This document shows positions 10,350-19,769 of a stretch of DNA of 64,000 nucleotides, in pieces. The translations under genes and the position numbers were made by a program. Every line of letters starts with the position of its first letter. The first letter of the stretch is position 1. The notes under the pieces are model-generated. The model did no database searches. It had not been told where the DNA came from and worked only from the letters and a program-made list of their open reading frames with translations. The stretch is from Agarophyton chilense (Eukaryota; Rhodophyta; Florideophyceae; Gracilariales; Gracilariaceae): the NCBI GenBank assembly GCA_030374765.1, contig JARGXX010000080.1, positions 496,001-560,000 on the forward strand, read 5' to 3'.

Positions 10350-10790
10350 ATAGATGAATGCAAGCAGGAGAAGGATGCAGCTAAGACCGAAACTGCCGAC
10401 AAGGAGGGCTGCTTTTTTCGCATCTGGCGGAGGCGTGCGTGATATGGCAATGGAAAGGGGGGCTTAGCGCACATCAAAGAGCGCGTAAAGTGGGGAAGAC
10501 GCTGAGAAAACACCCAAGAATAGGAAGACGAGCCATACCCAAGCCTCATCTAAATGGGCCATGCAATTTCTGCTGTCGGTAAAGCCGAGACCGAGCGTTT
10601 GTCGTTTTTTATGCGCCATGAGAGCAGAGATAAGCGTCGCATGGATTTTAAATTGAATTTTATAGTGTTAGAAGACCATCTAATTGAAATTGATGCTATT
10701 GCGGCTTATCAGCATAACAATATTGAGAAGGAGAGGGTTGCTCTGGAAAGCAAAAAGTTTGAGAAGGTGGAAAAGACAGCCTGAGAAGGC
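10350..10790 (+). pseudogene. Charged coiled-coil ORF relic, probably TE-associated
   Basis: In one plus frame the sequence reads a charged segment (VSEIDECKQEKDAAKTETAD), a stop, and then a 75-residue stretch from 10554 rich in Lys, Arg and Glu (AETERLSFFMRHESRDKRRM, later NNIEKERVALESKKFEK). This is the character of the C-terminal coiled coil of Myb/SANT-like second ORFs of DNA transposons, but no SANT helix trio is visible. The product is not recognised. Confidence 0.3.
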
Positions 10791-10923
10791 CTTTGGAAAG
10801 ACTTCTTGCACTCAAAGTGCAAAGGTTGATGCTGCAGTTTCTAAAGGAGATGCGATCCAAGAAGGATTAGATGTAAGCGTTCGTTTTTCCGAACGAGAAT
10901 TAAGGGCCAGATCGTTAATTTGA

Positions 10924-13050
10924 AGTGCTTGCGAAAAGGGTTTCAGACTGCCAACAGTTCACTCGTTTATCAAGATGCTCATCCCACTTAAGTAGGCCTT
11001 TTGGTCAGGTGTTTGAAAGTCGAAGAACTGTGAGTTTTGCGAGACATAAAAGAAGTTTTGCATTCATCTTAGAAATTCTGCTCCATGGAACCACAAATCA
11101 GTAAGTTTCCGGCTATTTAATAGCTTTCGCAGTGCACAAACATGACTAAAATATTTATTGATATTTTTGAAAGCCCATTCCACTGCGATCCTGCATGCCT
11201 ACATCAGTAAAGTCTGTTTCAAAAACACATCCCTTGCACAAATACTTCGTAAATTGCCTTTTCGACTACAGTACACTTAATGAAAACAACACATGACAAA
11301 TATCAAGTCAAAATACTGTTTCAAAAACATATCCTTTCGTCAGTCATATTCTCTACAGCGCGCTTTTAGTAGTTTGTTTTCGCCTCTTTAACCCTACTGA
11401 AACTTACAGAGAGTGTTATCATTTATTCAATAAAAAAATGAATTAAATTAAACGTTATTTTGTCATAGTAATTTGTGATACAAACTTTCGAATAAAAAAC
11501 TGTACTGAACTGTCTAATTTGCCCATAAATCATCTGATCTAGCACTCCATTGGTGTTTTCAGTAAAGTGTACATCGGAAATTCGTCATGAAAGATCCGTA
11601 TCAGTCATATTTAAACCATTCATGTACAGTTTCTAAACATTTGACTGTTTTACGAGCGCACTATCCTGCTAAAAATCATAATTTAATTCATACGTAAAGT
11701 AGGAATAAAGTAGCATATAACTTTCTAACACTTTATCAAAACGTTTTTAAGACATTTAAGCTTTTTAAATCGCTATTTTAATTGGTGTTACTTTAAATAT
11801 GCCATTTTCAACCATCTCAGATGTATAACCAAAGAACTTTCTTACAAAACTCAAATTTGATTTGCAATTATGCGTTTATGGTGCGTTTTCAAAAGAAGAT
11901 TTTGTTGTTGTTTTATAGTTGAACCAGTTTTGAATTTTTATTTTGCGTTATATTTAAGGAAATTTTACATTCAAACACTGTTTTGTTTCAATTGTTTATT
12001 GCACGATGACATATCACAAAACAGATAAAGCTTACTTACACTCGTTTTTGTGTTAGAAAGAATGCAGTATGGCTCAAACATCGCCTTAAGTCATACCGAA
12101 CAGATTTTTCTGTAATAATTGTTTGTTCTTGGTATTTTTATTTGTTTTTGCGCTATAAAAGTTGGGATCATGCCTTTGTGGTCCAATCTAATCATTTTTA
12201 TATAGTTTTGGAAAGATAAAGGCGGTACAGAAGTCATAATGGAGCTCTTTATTGTATAAAGGATATGTTTAAGAAACAAGTTTTTTGACTTGAAAAGGTT
12301 TTATTCGGTGAGAAATTGGCTCTACAGTTGTAACAGTTTTGGCAAATCTGTCGGACATGTCGTAGGGCTGTCGTCGCAGATGTGTCGCGCGTGTGTGGAT
12401 GCGTTCAGCACAAAGCTCGGCTTCTCTTCCCCAGCTCCTCTTTGCTGGTCCGCCGTTCTCTCCTCTTTATTTGACCCAAGGCTGGGTCCTCTCTATCGTG
12501 TGCTGTGCCCTTTGGCAAGGGCTCTTCTGCTGACAAACATTTGGGCGGTAGTGCCCTTTCAATATTGCATTGGGCAATGAAAAGTCTTTCTAATTAAGCT
12601 AGAGCACTCTTCGAAGGCTGTGATTTTGCTCCGTGATTCTCACAACAGTACAGAAAATGCCATTTTTGGCCCGGTTTTAGGAAGGGATATGTTTTTGAAA
12701 CGCACTGTATGTTATACTTTTTTCATCCTCCGTAAACGCTGCACCATGTTTAACGATCTGTAAGTACCAATATAACACATATGTCGGGTTCCAAAGCAAA
12801 GAAAACTGCCTACTTCGAATCATAAAAGACCTTTCTAGATCAACATCTATGTTAGACTTTCCGTAAAGCTTTTTACCGTGCCTTTGTCCCTCGAAAGAAA
12901 CGAAGAGGTTAGAGATCAGTCCTTAAAGCAGACTGATGTCCTGAAACGTTAAGAAACTGCATCGTTTATGACTATTATAGGTCGCGTTTTGCTCTAGCTC
13001 TTTTCAACGCGCTATATAGATATCTTTTTCATCTGTGAACCATATAAAGC
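10924..13050. other. AT-rich intergenic DNA with Tc1-like inverted repeats
   Basis: No gene is supported. The region is strongly AT-rich apart from a GC-richer patch at 12300-12570 that shows no coding motif. Its only clear structure is a set of related terminal-repeat-like sequences, listed separately. Confidence 0.5.
11214..12707. repeat. Nested MITE-like inverted repeats (GTTTCAAAAACATATCC family)
   Basis: Four copies of one repeat occur: CTGTTTCAAAAACACATCCC at 11214-11233 (+), CTGTTTCAAAAACATATCC at 11316-11334 (+), an inverted degenerate copy GGATATGTTTAAGAAAC at 12261-12277, and an inverted copy GGATATGTTTTTGAAACGCA at 12685-12704, followed by CTG. The outer inverted copy reads CAGTGCGTTTC after a TA, the usual start of Tc1/mariner termini. 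Pairing the left and right copies suggests one or two non-autonomous elements of about 1.1-1.5 kb nested in each other. No transposase core is visible inside. Confidence 0.5.
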
Positions 13051-13059
13051 TTTTTTATC

Positions 13060-13612
13060 GAGCACCACCTTCCATTGGACATTAAAAAATAAACATCAGC
13101 ACGATCCTGCAGAAAAAGTTCTCGATACTCTGTTAGGGCTTTTTCAAAGTGGCTCTGTACATACTCTAACGCCTCGTAGAACAATTTATTCAGCTTTAGG
13201 GCTTTTTATTTGGACTTATGCACCAAGTCTCACCATCTACATGTAGTGCTCAACCTTTTAGAAAGCAAGCAAAAGAAACCACGACATTTGTCTTGTAATT
13301 TCTTATTTTGGTCACGTTGAGGTCTTTAGCTCACGACAGACGTCGGATGATCTTGCGTGTATCTGCTTTGACAAATTTAAATCGCTTCAAGCACTTTGTA
13401 TTTTCTAGCGCTTCCAGATTGAACCAGCTGGAACCTACACTCAACAACCGTTTTATCTGGAGAGCTTCTTCGATTGCCTCGTATTGCACCTTTCGCATGA
13501 AAAAGGCTGTAAGTTCATTAGATACTTCAGCTCTGCGACATCTCGCTATACAAAGGAGCGCCATGCTGGCTCGACGCCTTAGCTTCACGATTACCCCGTC
13601 TCTGATGCGCAT
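13060..13612 (-). pseudogene. PIF/Harbinger-like transposase relic (N-terminal half)
   Basis: Minus frame 13612-13331 contains SVGSSWFNLEALENTKCLKR followed by FKFVKADTRKIIRRL. This matches the N-terminal region of the HARBI-like family in which a 'D..LE..TN.FRF...DI..L' segment precedes the helix-turn-helix. After a frameshift near 13330 the reading continues as FCLLSKRLSTTCRW, DLVHKSK and LNKLFYEALEYVQSHFEKAL, corresponding to the conserved 'CVLLRRLxYPxRWxDLxxxFGRS' block, with two stops. The catalytic DDE part is missing. It is a different lineage from the Harbinger relic at 23-25.5 kb. Confidence 0.55.
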
Positions 13613-14238
13613 CTTGCCGTGCTACGGATGCTAGGCATCTGTCTCCACCACCTCGGATGCTACGCACAACAATACAACTGAACTAAGTGCCAAAACCTTT
13701 TTTTTCGGTACGATTTCCAAAACTCTTTTCATTCCTACCGAAAAAAATTACCGAACTGTGTTTGCTTCTATTTCAGGAGCGACCGACTGTGGCAAACTCT
13801 GGGCAGTTATCGCGAAAGTCGCTGTTGAATTGTGCCGTTTTCTGGGACATCGGAACAGGGCAGTTGGGGTTGCCAACAGAATCCCAGGTCAGGGGTTCCT
13901 TTTCAAGCTTTGACTGTACTATATCGGGTTTTTACCTTGCAGGAAAAGGTGTTAGGAACGCTTATACTTGCTGATGGCTCAGCTTACGGCCATAGAACAA
14001 AAAGCGACTACGATCCGCATAAACGAGATGCAATATCAACCATCACCGTGAATGTTAGAACATACAATTCGGGTGGAAACGTTTTCTTTTGTATTGAACA
14101 CCACGGTTCTTCAGTGCCATATTTTGATACTTGTTACCCACTGTTCAGAAACAGTTTTAGTTTTATCAAGTTCCCTACTGGATGCTGCCTGTTTAACCGG
14201 TATTTGAGAGGTTCGCGTTGTGACTTGAGATTTCTGCA
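13613..14238. other. Intergenic, 3' flank of the plastid-protein gene
   Basis: About 0.6 kb in which the open frames carry no motif. It includes the expected 3' UTR of the minus-strand gene that ends at 14239. Nothing else was recognised. Confidence 0.5.
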
Positions 14239-15141
14239 CTATTCAGAATCCTTGACAATAGGAGCATTCGTGCGCAACTCGTTAAAAGCGAGATTTCCGA
14301 GAAAGGCAGTCTTCAGAGCCCAGAAGGCAGCCGGCTGAGCCCTTACTTTGGCGGCACGATAAGCAAAGGCAGCCAAGATTCCATTGAAAGCGCCAACAAG
14401 GGCGAGTCCCTTCTTCAACAAGTTTCTCGTTTCTTCATTGACCTCGGTGAGCGGGAAGCCAGGATAGTAAATCAAGGAAATAAGCAAGATAATACCAAGA
14501 AGTAAGAGATGGCCACTCTGTAGATACGGCAACACATAAATGCCCTGCCGATTCGGTCTTCCAGTGCCAATGAGAGCGCTTGCGAAATCGTATTCACCCT
14601 TTGCATTTCCGGTTTGAAGAAAGAAATCTGGGTCCTTCTCCAGTTCATCAATGACCTTCTTCGCCTCAGCGCCGCCCGCGCGATACGCAGCTGTGAGTCG
14701 CTGCACAGCATCCGTAGCCATTACCTCACGCTCTTGGCGGGGCTGTTCGGCCGGTTTCTGCAGTGGCTTGCGCCTACGTCGGCGTGAGGTGGAATTCAGG
14801 TCCGGCAATCGCAGACGGGCCTCGTTGGCGACGGGCAGGCCGTCCTGAAACGGCGACGGCGACGTTGAGGCGTCAGAAGCGCGCGGAGAGGGGGAATCGG
14901 TGGGCGTGGGCGACGCAGACTGGGCCTGGTTGGAGAGGGAGCGCGGAACAGACGGTTCCGACGGAGGGGGCTCTGGGGGCTCGGCACGCTTCCTACGCCG
15001 ATTGGAACGCCTCTTTGCGCATACGATTGCAGGAGGGTTCGGAGAACACGGTGGGGACGACGGGCGGATGGCGGGACGGACGAAGAGGCATATCGGTGCC
15101 GCGAAGGCGACGCGCGCGGACGCGGCGCGCGTCGAGTGCAT
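14239..15141 (-). CDS. Plastid-targeted two-pass membrane protein, function unknown
   Basis: The 300-residue protein starts at the first ATG in the frame (15141); codons upstream to 15189 are open but lack an ATG. Residues 1-55 look like a plastid transit region: Ser/Ala/Arg/Pro-rich, with few acids and an AIVCAKRR site that could be a cleavage point. Residues 55-140 are a Pro/Ser/Arg-rich disordered spacer. The conserved-looking domain is 140-300, with a helical region (AVQRLTAAYRAGGAEAKKVI) and a soluble segment with FASALIGTGRPNRQG. Two membrane helices follow, at about 207-227 (LLLLGIILLISLIYYPGFPL) and 243-262 (KKGLALVGAFNGILAAFAYR), then a basic/amphipathic tail. I do not recognise the family; membership of the thylakoid or envelope membrane is inference. 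The gene is intronless and divergent from the acyltransferase, about 515 bp apart, so they may share a promoter. Confidence 0.85.
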   Translation of the reverse strand: MHSTRAASARVAFAAPICLFVRPAIRPSSPPCSPNPPAIVCAKRRSNRRRKRAEPPEPPPSEPSVPRSLSNQAQSASPTPTDSPSPRASDASTSPSPFQDGLPVANEARLRLPDLNSTSRRRRRKPLQKPAEQPRQEREVMATDAVQRLTAAYRAGGAEAKKVIDELEKDPDFFLQTGNAKGEYDFASALIGTGRPNRQGIYVLPYLQSGHLLLLGIILLISLIYYPGFPLTEVNEETRNLLKKGLALVGAFNGILAAFAYRAAKVRAQPAAFWALKTAFLGNLAFNELRTNAPIVKDSE

Positions 15142-15655
15142 GGCGAGCGAGGACGGAGTGCACACACACACCGCGCGTCTCACAGGCAATCACGAAGAGG
15201 CGAGCGCGTGGAGCATTGGGGGCGCAGAGGGCTCGAGCGCTGCGTGTGTGTGGTGCCAACTTGATACTTACTGTAAGTAGTTGCCATCGATACGATGTGC
15301 TGTTTGATCTGCAACGTGGATCTGCGATCTCGTTCCCTCCAGTGGGCACACACGTGGCACTGCCGTTGTGTGACGTGGCCAGCGCTGGCATCCACCGCAC
15401 CAATCACGAGCGCGGAACGAACCGAAATGCCGCACTCTCCCGCTCTCATTTCTTGGCGAGCCCAATGCACGCAATTTGGCGCTCAGTCGTACGAAGGGTA
15501 GACTGTTAGAGAGCTGCAGACAGGCAAGCTGCAAAACGTATGGCTGCACAACCTCTGGGCGCCCTCGTAACACGTCGCCGCCCCTCTTCCTCACCTGCCG
15601 CGCTGCCTCTTCTCCCCCCTTTGTGCATGATACTCCCCCCCCCCCGTCCTCCGAA
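15142..15655. promoter_or_regulatory. Shared upstream region of two divergent genes
   Basis: About 0.5 kb separates the two start codons. It is GC-rich on the left side (CACACACACACCGCGCG near 15163-15178) and includes an uninterrupted run of about 14 C at 15632-15645, just 11 bases before the acyltransferase ATG. No TATA box stands out. A bidirectional promoter is inferred from geometry alone. Confidence 0.45.
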
Positions 15656-16705
15656 ATGACCCTTGCAGACGCAGCTCTCTTTGAGGCACTTGGCTCCGTC
15701 TACACCGCCTTCTTCTCGCTTCTCATCTCCGTCGTCACCGTCATTCTTGTAAATGGCGTCATCGGCCTCACAGTTACCGCCATGCGCATCCTCAGGCTCA
15801 ACCATCAAGCCATGATCCACATCTCCCGCTCCGTCTTGCGCACATGGTTCTCCATCTTCATGGGTCATCTCGAGATTTTCGGACGTCTTACTCTTGTCTC
15901 TACTGGGGATGATTTCCGCCCAAACGAATCCGCCCTCGTTGTTTGTAACCACCGCTCGTGGGCTGACACCGTCGTCATTTATTCACTTGCGCGCCAAGTG
16001 CGCATGCACGGCGACGTAAAGTTTCTAGCCAAACGCTCCTTGTTAGTGTTTCCAGTTTACGGCTTTGCGGGCTGGGTTCTCGATGTTGTAATCTTTATAA
16101 GGCGTCAATCAGTAAGCGCCGGTCGTCGTCTCAACAAGATGTTTTCCAGTCTCACCGACCCCCGTCGGCAGCACGTCCCGTTCTGGCTCATCAGCTATTT
16201 GGAAGGCACCCGTTTCACCAACGCCAAACGTGAGGAGGCAGTGCAATTTGCAAAGAACAGAGACCTTAAAGTCTTAGACGAGGTTTTGCAGCCAAGAACC
16301 AAGGGTTTCGTCTCAACTGTTCGAGCACTTCGCACCGATGCCCAAGCCGTCTATGACATAACTATAGGCTACTCACAGTTAGACAGCGGCGAAATGAATC
16401 CTACTTTTAAGCAAATGTACGGCACACCATCACGGAAAGACCGTCTTATCCATGTTCACCAACGTCGCATTCCCATGTCAGAATTACCTCAAGATGACGA
16501 AGAACTCAAAAAGTGGGTTTACCGCTTGTACGAGCAAAAGGACGATCTGCTGAAGGGCTTTCGTAAAAACGGCAAGTTTGACGGTCGTCCAATGCGCTGG
16601 AACAGAATGACATGGAGCTACTGGCTGTGGTGTCAAGCCGTAGTCTATGGAGCGTTTGGGCTCACTTTGTATGCGCTGTACATTTTGTTCTATCCCTCTC
16701 GTTAG
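15656..16705 (+). CDS. PlsC-family 1-acyl-glycerophosphate acyltransferase-like membrane protein
   Basis: The 349-residue protein starts at ATG 15656 (MTLADAALFEALGS); the frame is open upstream but without ATG. A hydrophobic N-terminal helix (about 17-40) precedes the catalytic domain. Motif I is NHRSWAD with His99 and Asp104 (HX4D), which activates the glycerol hydroxyl. FIRRQS (about 148-152) fits motif II, and YLEGTRF (181-187) is the EGTR substrate-phosphate motif III. A C-terminal hydrophobic span (about 320-345) completes a layout like plant LPAAT2/3 and animal AGPAT3/4/LCLAT1. These ER enzymes acylate lysophosphatidate or related lysophospholipids using acyl-CoA in phospholipid and triacylglycerol synthesis. 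The exact acceptor cannot be told from the sequence. Intronless; tail-to-tail with the aminopeptidase gene. Confidence 0.88.
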   Translation: MTLADAALFEALGSVYTAFFSLLISVVTVILVNGVIGLTVTAMRILRLNHQAMIHISRSVLRTWFSIFMGHLEIFGRLTLVSTGDDFRPNESALVVCNHRSWADTVVIYSLARQVRMHGDVKFLAKRSLLVFPVYGFAGWVLDVVIFIRRQSVSAGRRLNKMFSSLTDPRRQHVPFWLISYLEGTRFTNAKREEAVQFAKNRDLKVLDEVLQPRTKGFVSTVRALRTDAQAVYDITIGYSQLDSGEMNPTFKQMYGTPSRKDRLIHVHQRRIPMSELPQDDEELKKWVYRLYEQKDDLLKGFRKNGKFDGRPMRWNRMTWSYWLWCQAVVYGAFGLTLYALYILFYPSR

Positions 16706-16892
16706 TATGCAGAGTGCCCCATAACAACAAGAGCGCCTGGGTATTGACCCTTTCCGTTTAACCTTCCACACATACCCGAGCGGCAGAATCGGTCGGATGT
16801 GAACCTTTGCTGATTTCGAATTAATTCCCTTTTAATGTGGCTGATACAAGTCTGCCAGATTACAATAGCACCTACCTCAACAAACCGATTAT
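16706..16892. terminator. Short convergent 3' intergenic region
   Basis: Only 187 bp separate the stop codons of the acyltransferase (+) and aminopeptidase (-). Both 3' ends must form here, so the transcripts may overlap. No AATAAA is obvious; AATTAATTCCC and TTTTAATG occur around 16820-16836. Confidence 0.4.
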
Positions 16893-19769
16893 TTACGCCT
16901 GCGCTAAACAGTTGCTAACAACCTCAAACACATCTTTTGACAGCCCTTCAGTCTGCTTGATCTTCTTCAACTCCGCTTCCATTTGAGACTGTCTGGTCGC
17001 ATCGTACTTACGCCACCGAGTAAAAGATCTCGCAATTCGCGCGGCCACCTGCGGGTTGATGCGATCCAATCGAGACACTTGTTCTGACAGGAACTTGTAG
17101 CCACTGCCATCCGTAGGAATGTGGACGTTTGCAGCACCGTATCCGCGCAACAAGGCATACACCTTGTTCGGCACCGTTTCGCTATACGATTCGTGTGCAG
17201 TCAGACCCTTTACGATGTCAAAGACATCTTCTCGCGTGCAAGTCGATTGGATGCCAAGCCACTTGTCCACGACCAAAAGATCCGACTTCCACTTGTCATA
17301 GAACTCCTCGAGCGCGACTTCACGCTCTGAACTGGTGCTTGACGTCAAAATCCGCAGTGCAGCTAGAACATCTGTCATGTTAGTCCCATTGCGCACAATC
17401 TTCAAGCACAATTCGAACACCTCCTTGTTTATGAGGGTTGCCAAATATGTCAAAGCGACATTCTTCAGAACTCGCTTTCCTTGTGACTCGGGATCCAATT
17501 TGTATTCGGAAGAGTCGGCCTGGCCTTCGTCAAAGATCGCCTGAAAGTCTCCTTTAAGATTCTCGGCTAATTGCTTCATGAAATATTTCCTAGCGGCTCG
17601 AATGCGAACCGGGTCCGCCACCTCAACTTGTTCTGTTATGTAAGATTCTGGAGGCAACACGAACACTTCAGCGCGCAACGCAGCGTCAATCTCTGTATTA
17701 TTTAACGTCTGCTTGAAAGAGTTGACAATCGCCTCGGGTACCGGAGGGAACTCTTGGTCGCTGTTGATGGATTTCACAATAAAGTTCATGGCGAGCTTCT
17801 GCCCGGATTCCCACCGGTTGAACTCATCGGTATCGTTTGCCATTAGGAATGCTAGCTCATCATCAGACACACCTCCTGCTCTCTCAAGTTTAACTGGTGC
17901 ACTGAAACCGCGAAGAAGTGAAGGTACCGACCCCTTCGGAACTTTGTGAAGAACGAACTTTTCATCTCGAGACGAGAAGTTCAAAACCTTGGAAATCGTT
18001 GGCTCAGAGCCATCCTTCAAATCAACAGGTACCGAGGACCCATCTGGACCAATGATGCCCATGCGGATAGGAATGAGCATTGGCTCTGTGGTCGATTGTT
18101 TCGAGGTGGCGGGAATCATCTGATTGAGTTGCAAAGCAAGCTTGGAGTCTTTTTCATCGTATGAAACATCTACAGTCACAACAGGTGTACCGGACTGGTT
18201 GTACCATCTTCGGAACACCGTAAGGTCTATGTCAGGATTGGCGTCTTGAATGGCCTGAACCCAATCCTCACAAGTAACGGCCTTTCCATCGTTACGGCTG
18301 AAGTAGATATCAGTTCCTTTTCGGAAGCCCTTAGGACCTACAAGAGTCTTGAGCATTCTGATTACTTCAGCACCCTTGTTGTACACAGTAGCGGTATAGA
18401 ACGAATTGCACGTGATGTAAGAAGCTGGGCGGATAGGATGCGACATCGGTCCGGCATCCTCGGCAAACTGTGCGGTTCGCAAGATTGCCACATCACGAAT
18501 TCGTTTCACAGTTTCCGAGTTCATATCTGCAGAGAAACTCTGATCGCGGAACACAGTCAACCCTTCCTTGAGTGACAATTGGAACCAGGAGCTCACTGTG
18601 ACACGATTACCGCTGTAGTTGTGGAAATATTCGTGGGCTACGACGCCCTCAACGTTGTTAAAATCGGTATCTGTAGCAGTTTCTGGACTAACAAGCACGT
18701 ACTTGCTGTTGAAAATGTTCAGAGATGTATTTTCCATGGCACCAAACACAAAAGTGGGTACTGCAACTATATTGAAAACGTCATAGTTGTATTCCAAACC
18801 AAACACATCCTCATCCCATTTCATTGCCTTCTTTAGACTTCGCATAGCATGATGACACTTGCGAACTTCGGATTCTCCCTTCACAAATACTTTGAGGTTC
18901 ACTTCCCGTCCATTCATGGTAACAAATTTATCGCCTAAGTGCGCAAGATCTCCGGCAACTAGCGCAAACAAGTAGCAAGGTTTCGGGAACGGATCTTCAA
19001 ACTGAGCCCAATGGCGATTATCAGCACCCGCACCAGTTGAGACACAGTTTCCGTTACTCAAAAGCACGGGGCACTTGCTTCGATCAGCTTCGACACGAAC
19101 AGAAAACGTAGCCATCACATCAGGACGATCGACGTAAAAGGTGATTCTGCGAAATCCTTCAGCCTCACACTGTGTGCAGTAGTCACCTTGAGACATGTAA
19201 AGACCTTCCAAGACGGTGTTCTTGGCGGGGCGAATCTTAACGATGCTTTCAAATGTAAAATTGCCGGCAGGTATCACTTCCGGAGAAATTGTGAGTGTGT
19301 TCGCTTTTTCATCGTGCACGTATTCGGAGTCTTGAAGAACATTGCCATTAATCTTCAGCGACGCAGGTTGCAAAGAAAGTGCTTCTCCATCGAGAACAAG
19401 TGGAGCACCGGCATCACAAGCCGGACGTACCTGTAGTTTGCTGCGAACAACAGTATCAAGCCCATCATCATCCAACTCAAAGCACAAGTCCGCGTGCGAA
19501 ATGAAATAGGGCGGTGGAGCATAGTCAGCCAAATATTTGATCTTGGGTTCATTGGAAACAGTAGCTACAGCCGCTTCTGTACTGAGGTCGGCTGCGGCAC
19601 GAGAGGTGGCTGCCGTGTTAGATGCAGTGGTGGCCATTTCGCAACGACGGAGAGCGGCGAAGACCGGCACAAATTGGGAATGACGTTGAACTATTGAGGG
19701 TCGAACAGCGGGGCGAATGAAGGAGGCGCAAGTGATGAAGGCTGTGCGTCGGAGGGCGCGATATATCAT
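16893..19769 (-). CDS. M1 family alanyl aminopeptidase, PepN type, with organelle-targeting leader
   Basis: The 958-residue zinc metallopeptidase removes N-terminal residues from peptides. Residues 1-45 (MIYRALRRTAFITCASFIRP start) are basic, hydroxylated and lack acids, as in a mitochondrial or plastid presequence. A second in-frame ATG at residue 45 (19637, MATTASNTAAT) could give a cytosolic form. The mature part begins IKYLADYAPPPYF, typical of PepN. The substrate-binding FGAMENTSLN is at about residue 340. The zinc site HEYFHNYSGNR (His about 377 and 381, Glu 378) is followed by the third ligand Glu in SLKEGLTVF about 20 residues on. DUF3458-like beta and C-terminal helical domains complete the family's usual 870 residues plus the leader. 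Intronless, no internal stop. The likely role is turnover of peptides from imported-protein processing; the destination organelle is inference. Confidence 0.95.
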   Translation of the reverse strand: MIYRALRRTAFITCASFIRPAVRPSIVQRHSQFVPVFAALRRCEMATTASNTAATSRAAADLSTEAAVATVSNEPKIKYLADYAPPPYFISHADLCFELDDDGLDTVVRSKLQVRPACDAGAPLVLDGEALSLQPASLKINGNVLQDSEYVHDEKANTLTISPEVIPAGNFTFESIVKIRPAKNTVLEGLYMSQGDYCTQCEAEGFRRITFYVDRPDVMATFSVRVEADRSKCPVLLSNGNCVSTGAGADNRHWAQFEDPFPKPCYLFALVAGDLAHLGDKFVTMNGREVNLKVFVKGESEVRKCHHAMRSLKKAMKWDEDVFGLEYNYDVFNIVAVPTFVFGAMENTSLNIFNSKYVLVSPETATDTDFNNVEGVVAHEYFHNYSGNRVTVSSWFQLSLKEGLTVFRDQSFSADMNSETVKRIRDVAILRTAQFAEDAGPMSHPIRPASYITCNSFYTATVYNKGAEVIRMLKTLVGPKGFRKGTDIYFSRNDGKAVTCEDWVQAIQDANPDIDLTVFRRWYNQSGTPVVTVDVSYDEKDSKLALQLNQMIPATSKQSTTEPMLIPIRMGIIGPDGSSVPVDLKDGSEPTISKVLNFSSRDEKFVLHKVPKGSVPSLLRGFSAPVKLERAGGVSDDELAFLMANDTDEFNRWESGQKLAMNFIVKSINSDQEFPPVPEAIVNSFKQTLNNTEIDAALRAEVFVLPPESYITEQVEVADPVRIRAARKYFMKQLAENLKGDFQAIFDEGQADSSEYKLDPESQGKRVLKNVALTYLATLINKEVFELCLKIVRNGTNMTDVLAALRILTSSTSSEREVALEEFYDKWKSDLLVVDKWLGIQSTCTREDVFDIVKGLTAHESYSETVPNKVYALLRGYGAANVHIPTDGSGYKFLSEQVSRLDRINPQVAARIARSFTRWRKYDATRQSQMEAELKKIKQTEGLSKDVFEVVSNCLAQA

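Noticed and set aside
13832-14338. 168-codon plus-strand ORF overlapping the plastid-protein gene
   Set aside because: Overlaps the 3' end of a convincing gene on the other strand and shows no motif.
14763-15509. 248-codon plus-strand ORF
   Set aside because: Antisense to the Pro/Ser/Arg-rich N-terminus of the plastid protein; GC-rich coding DNA keeps the opposite strand open.
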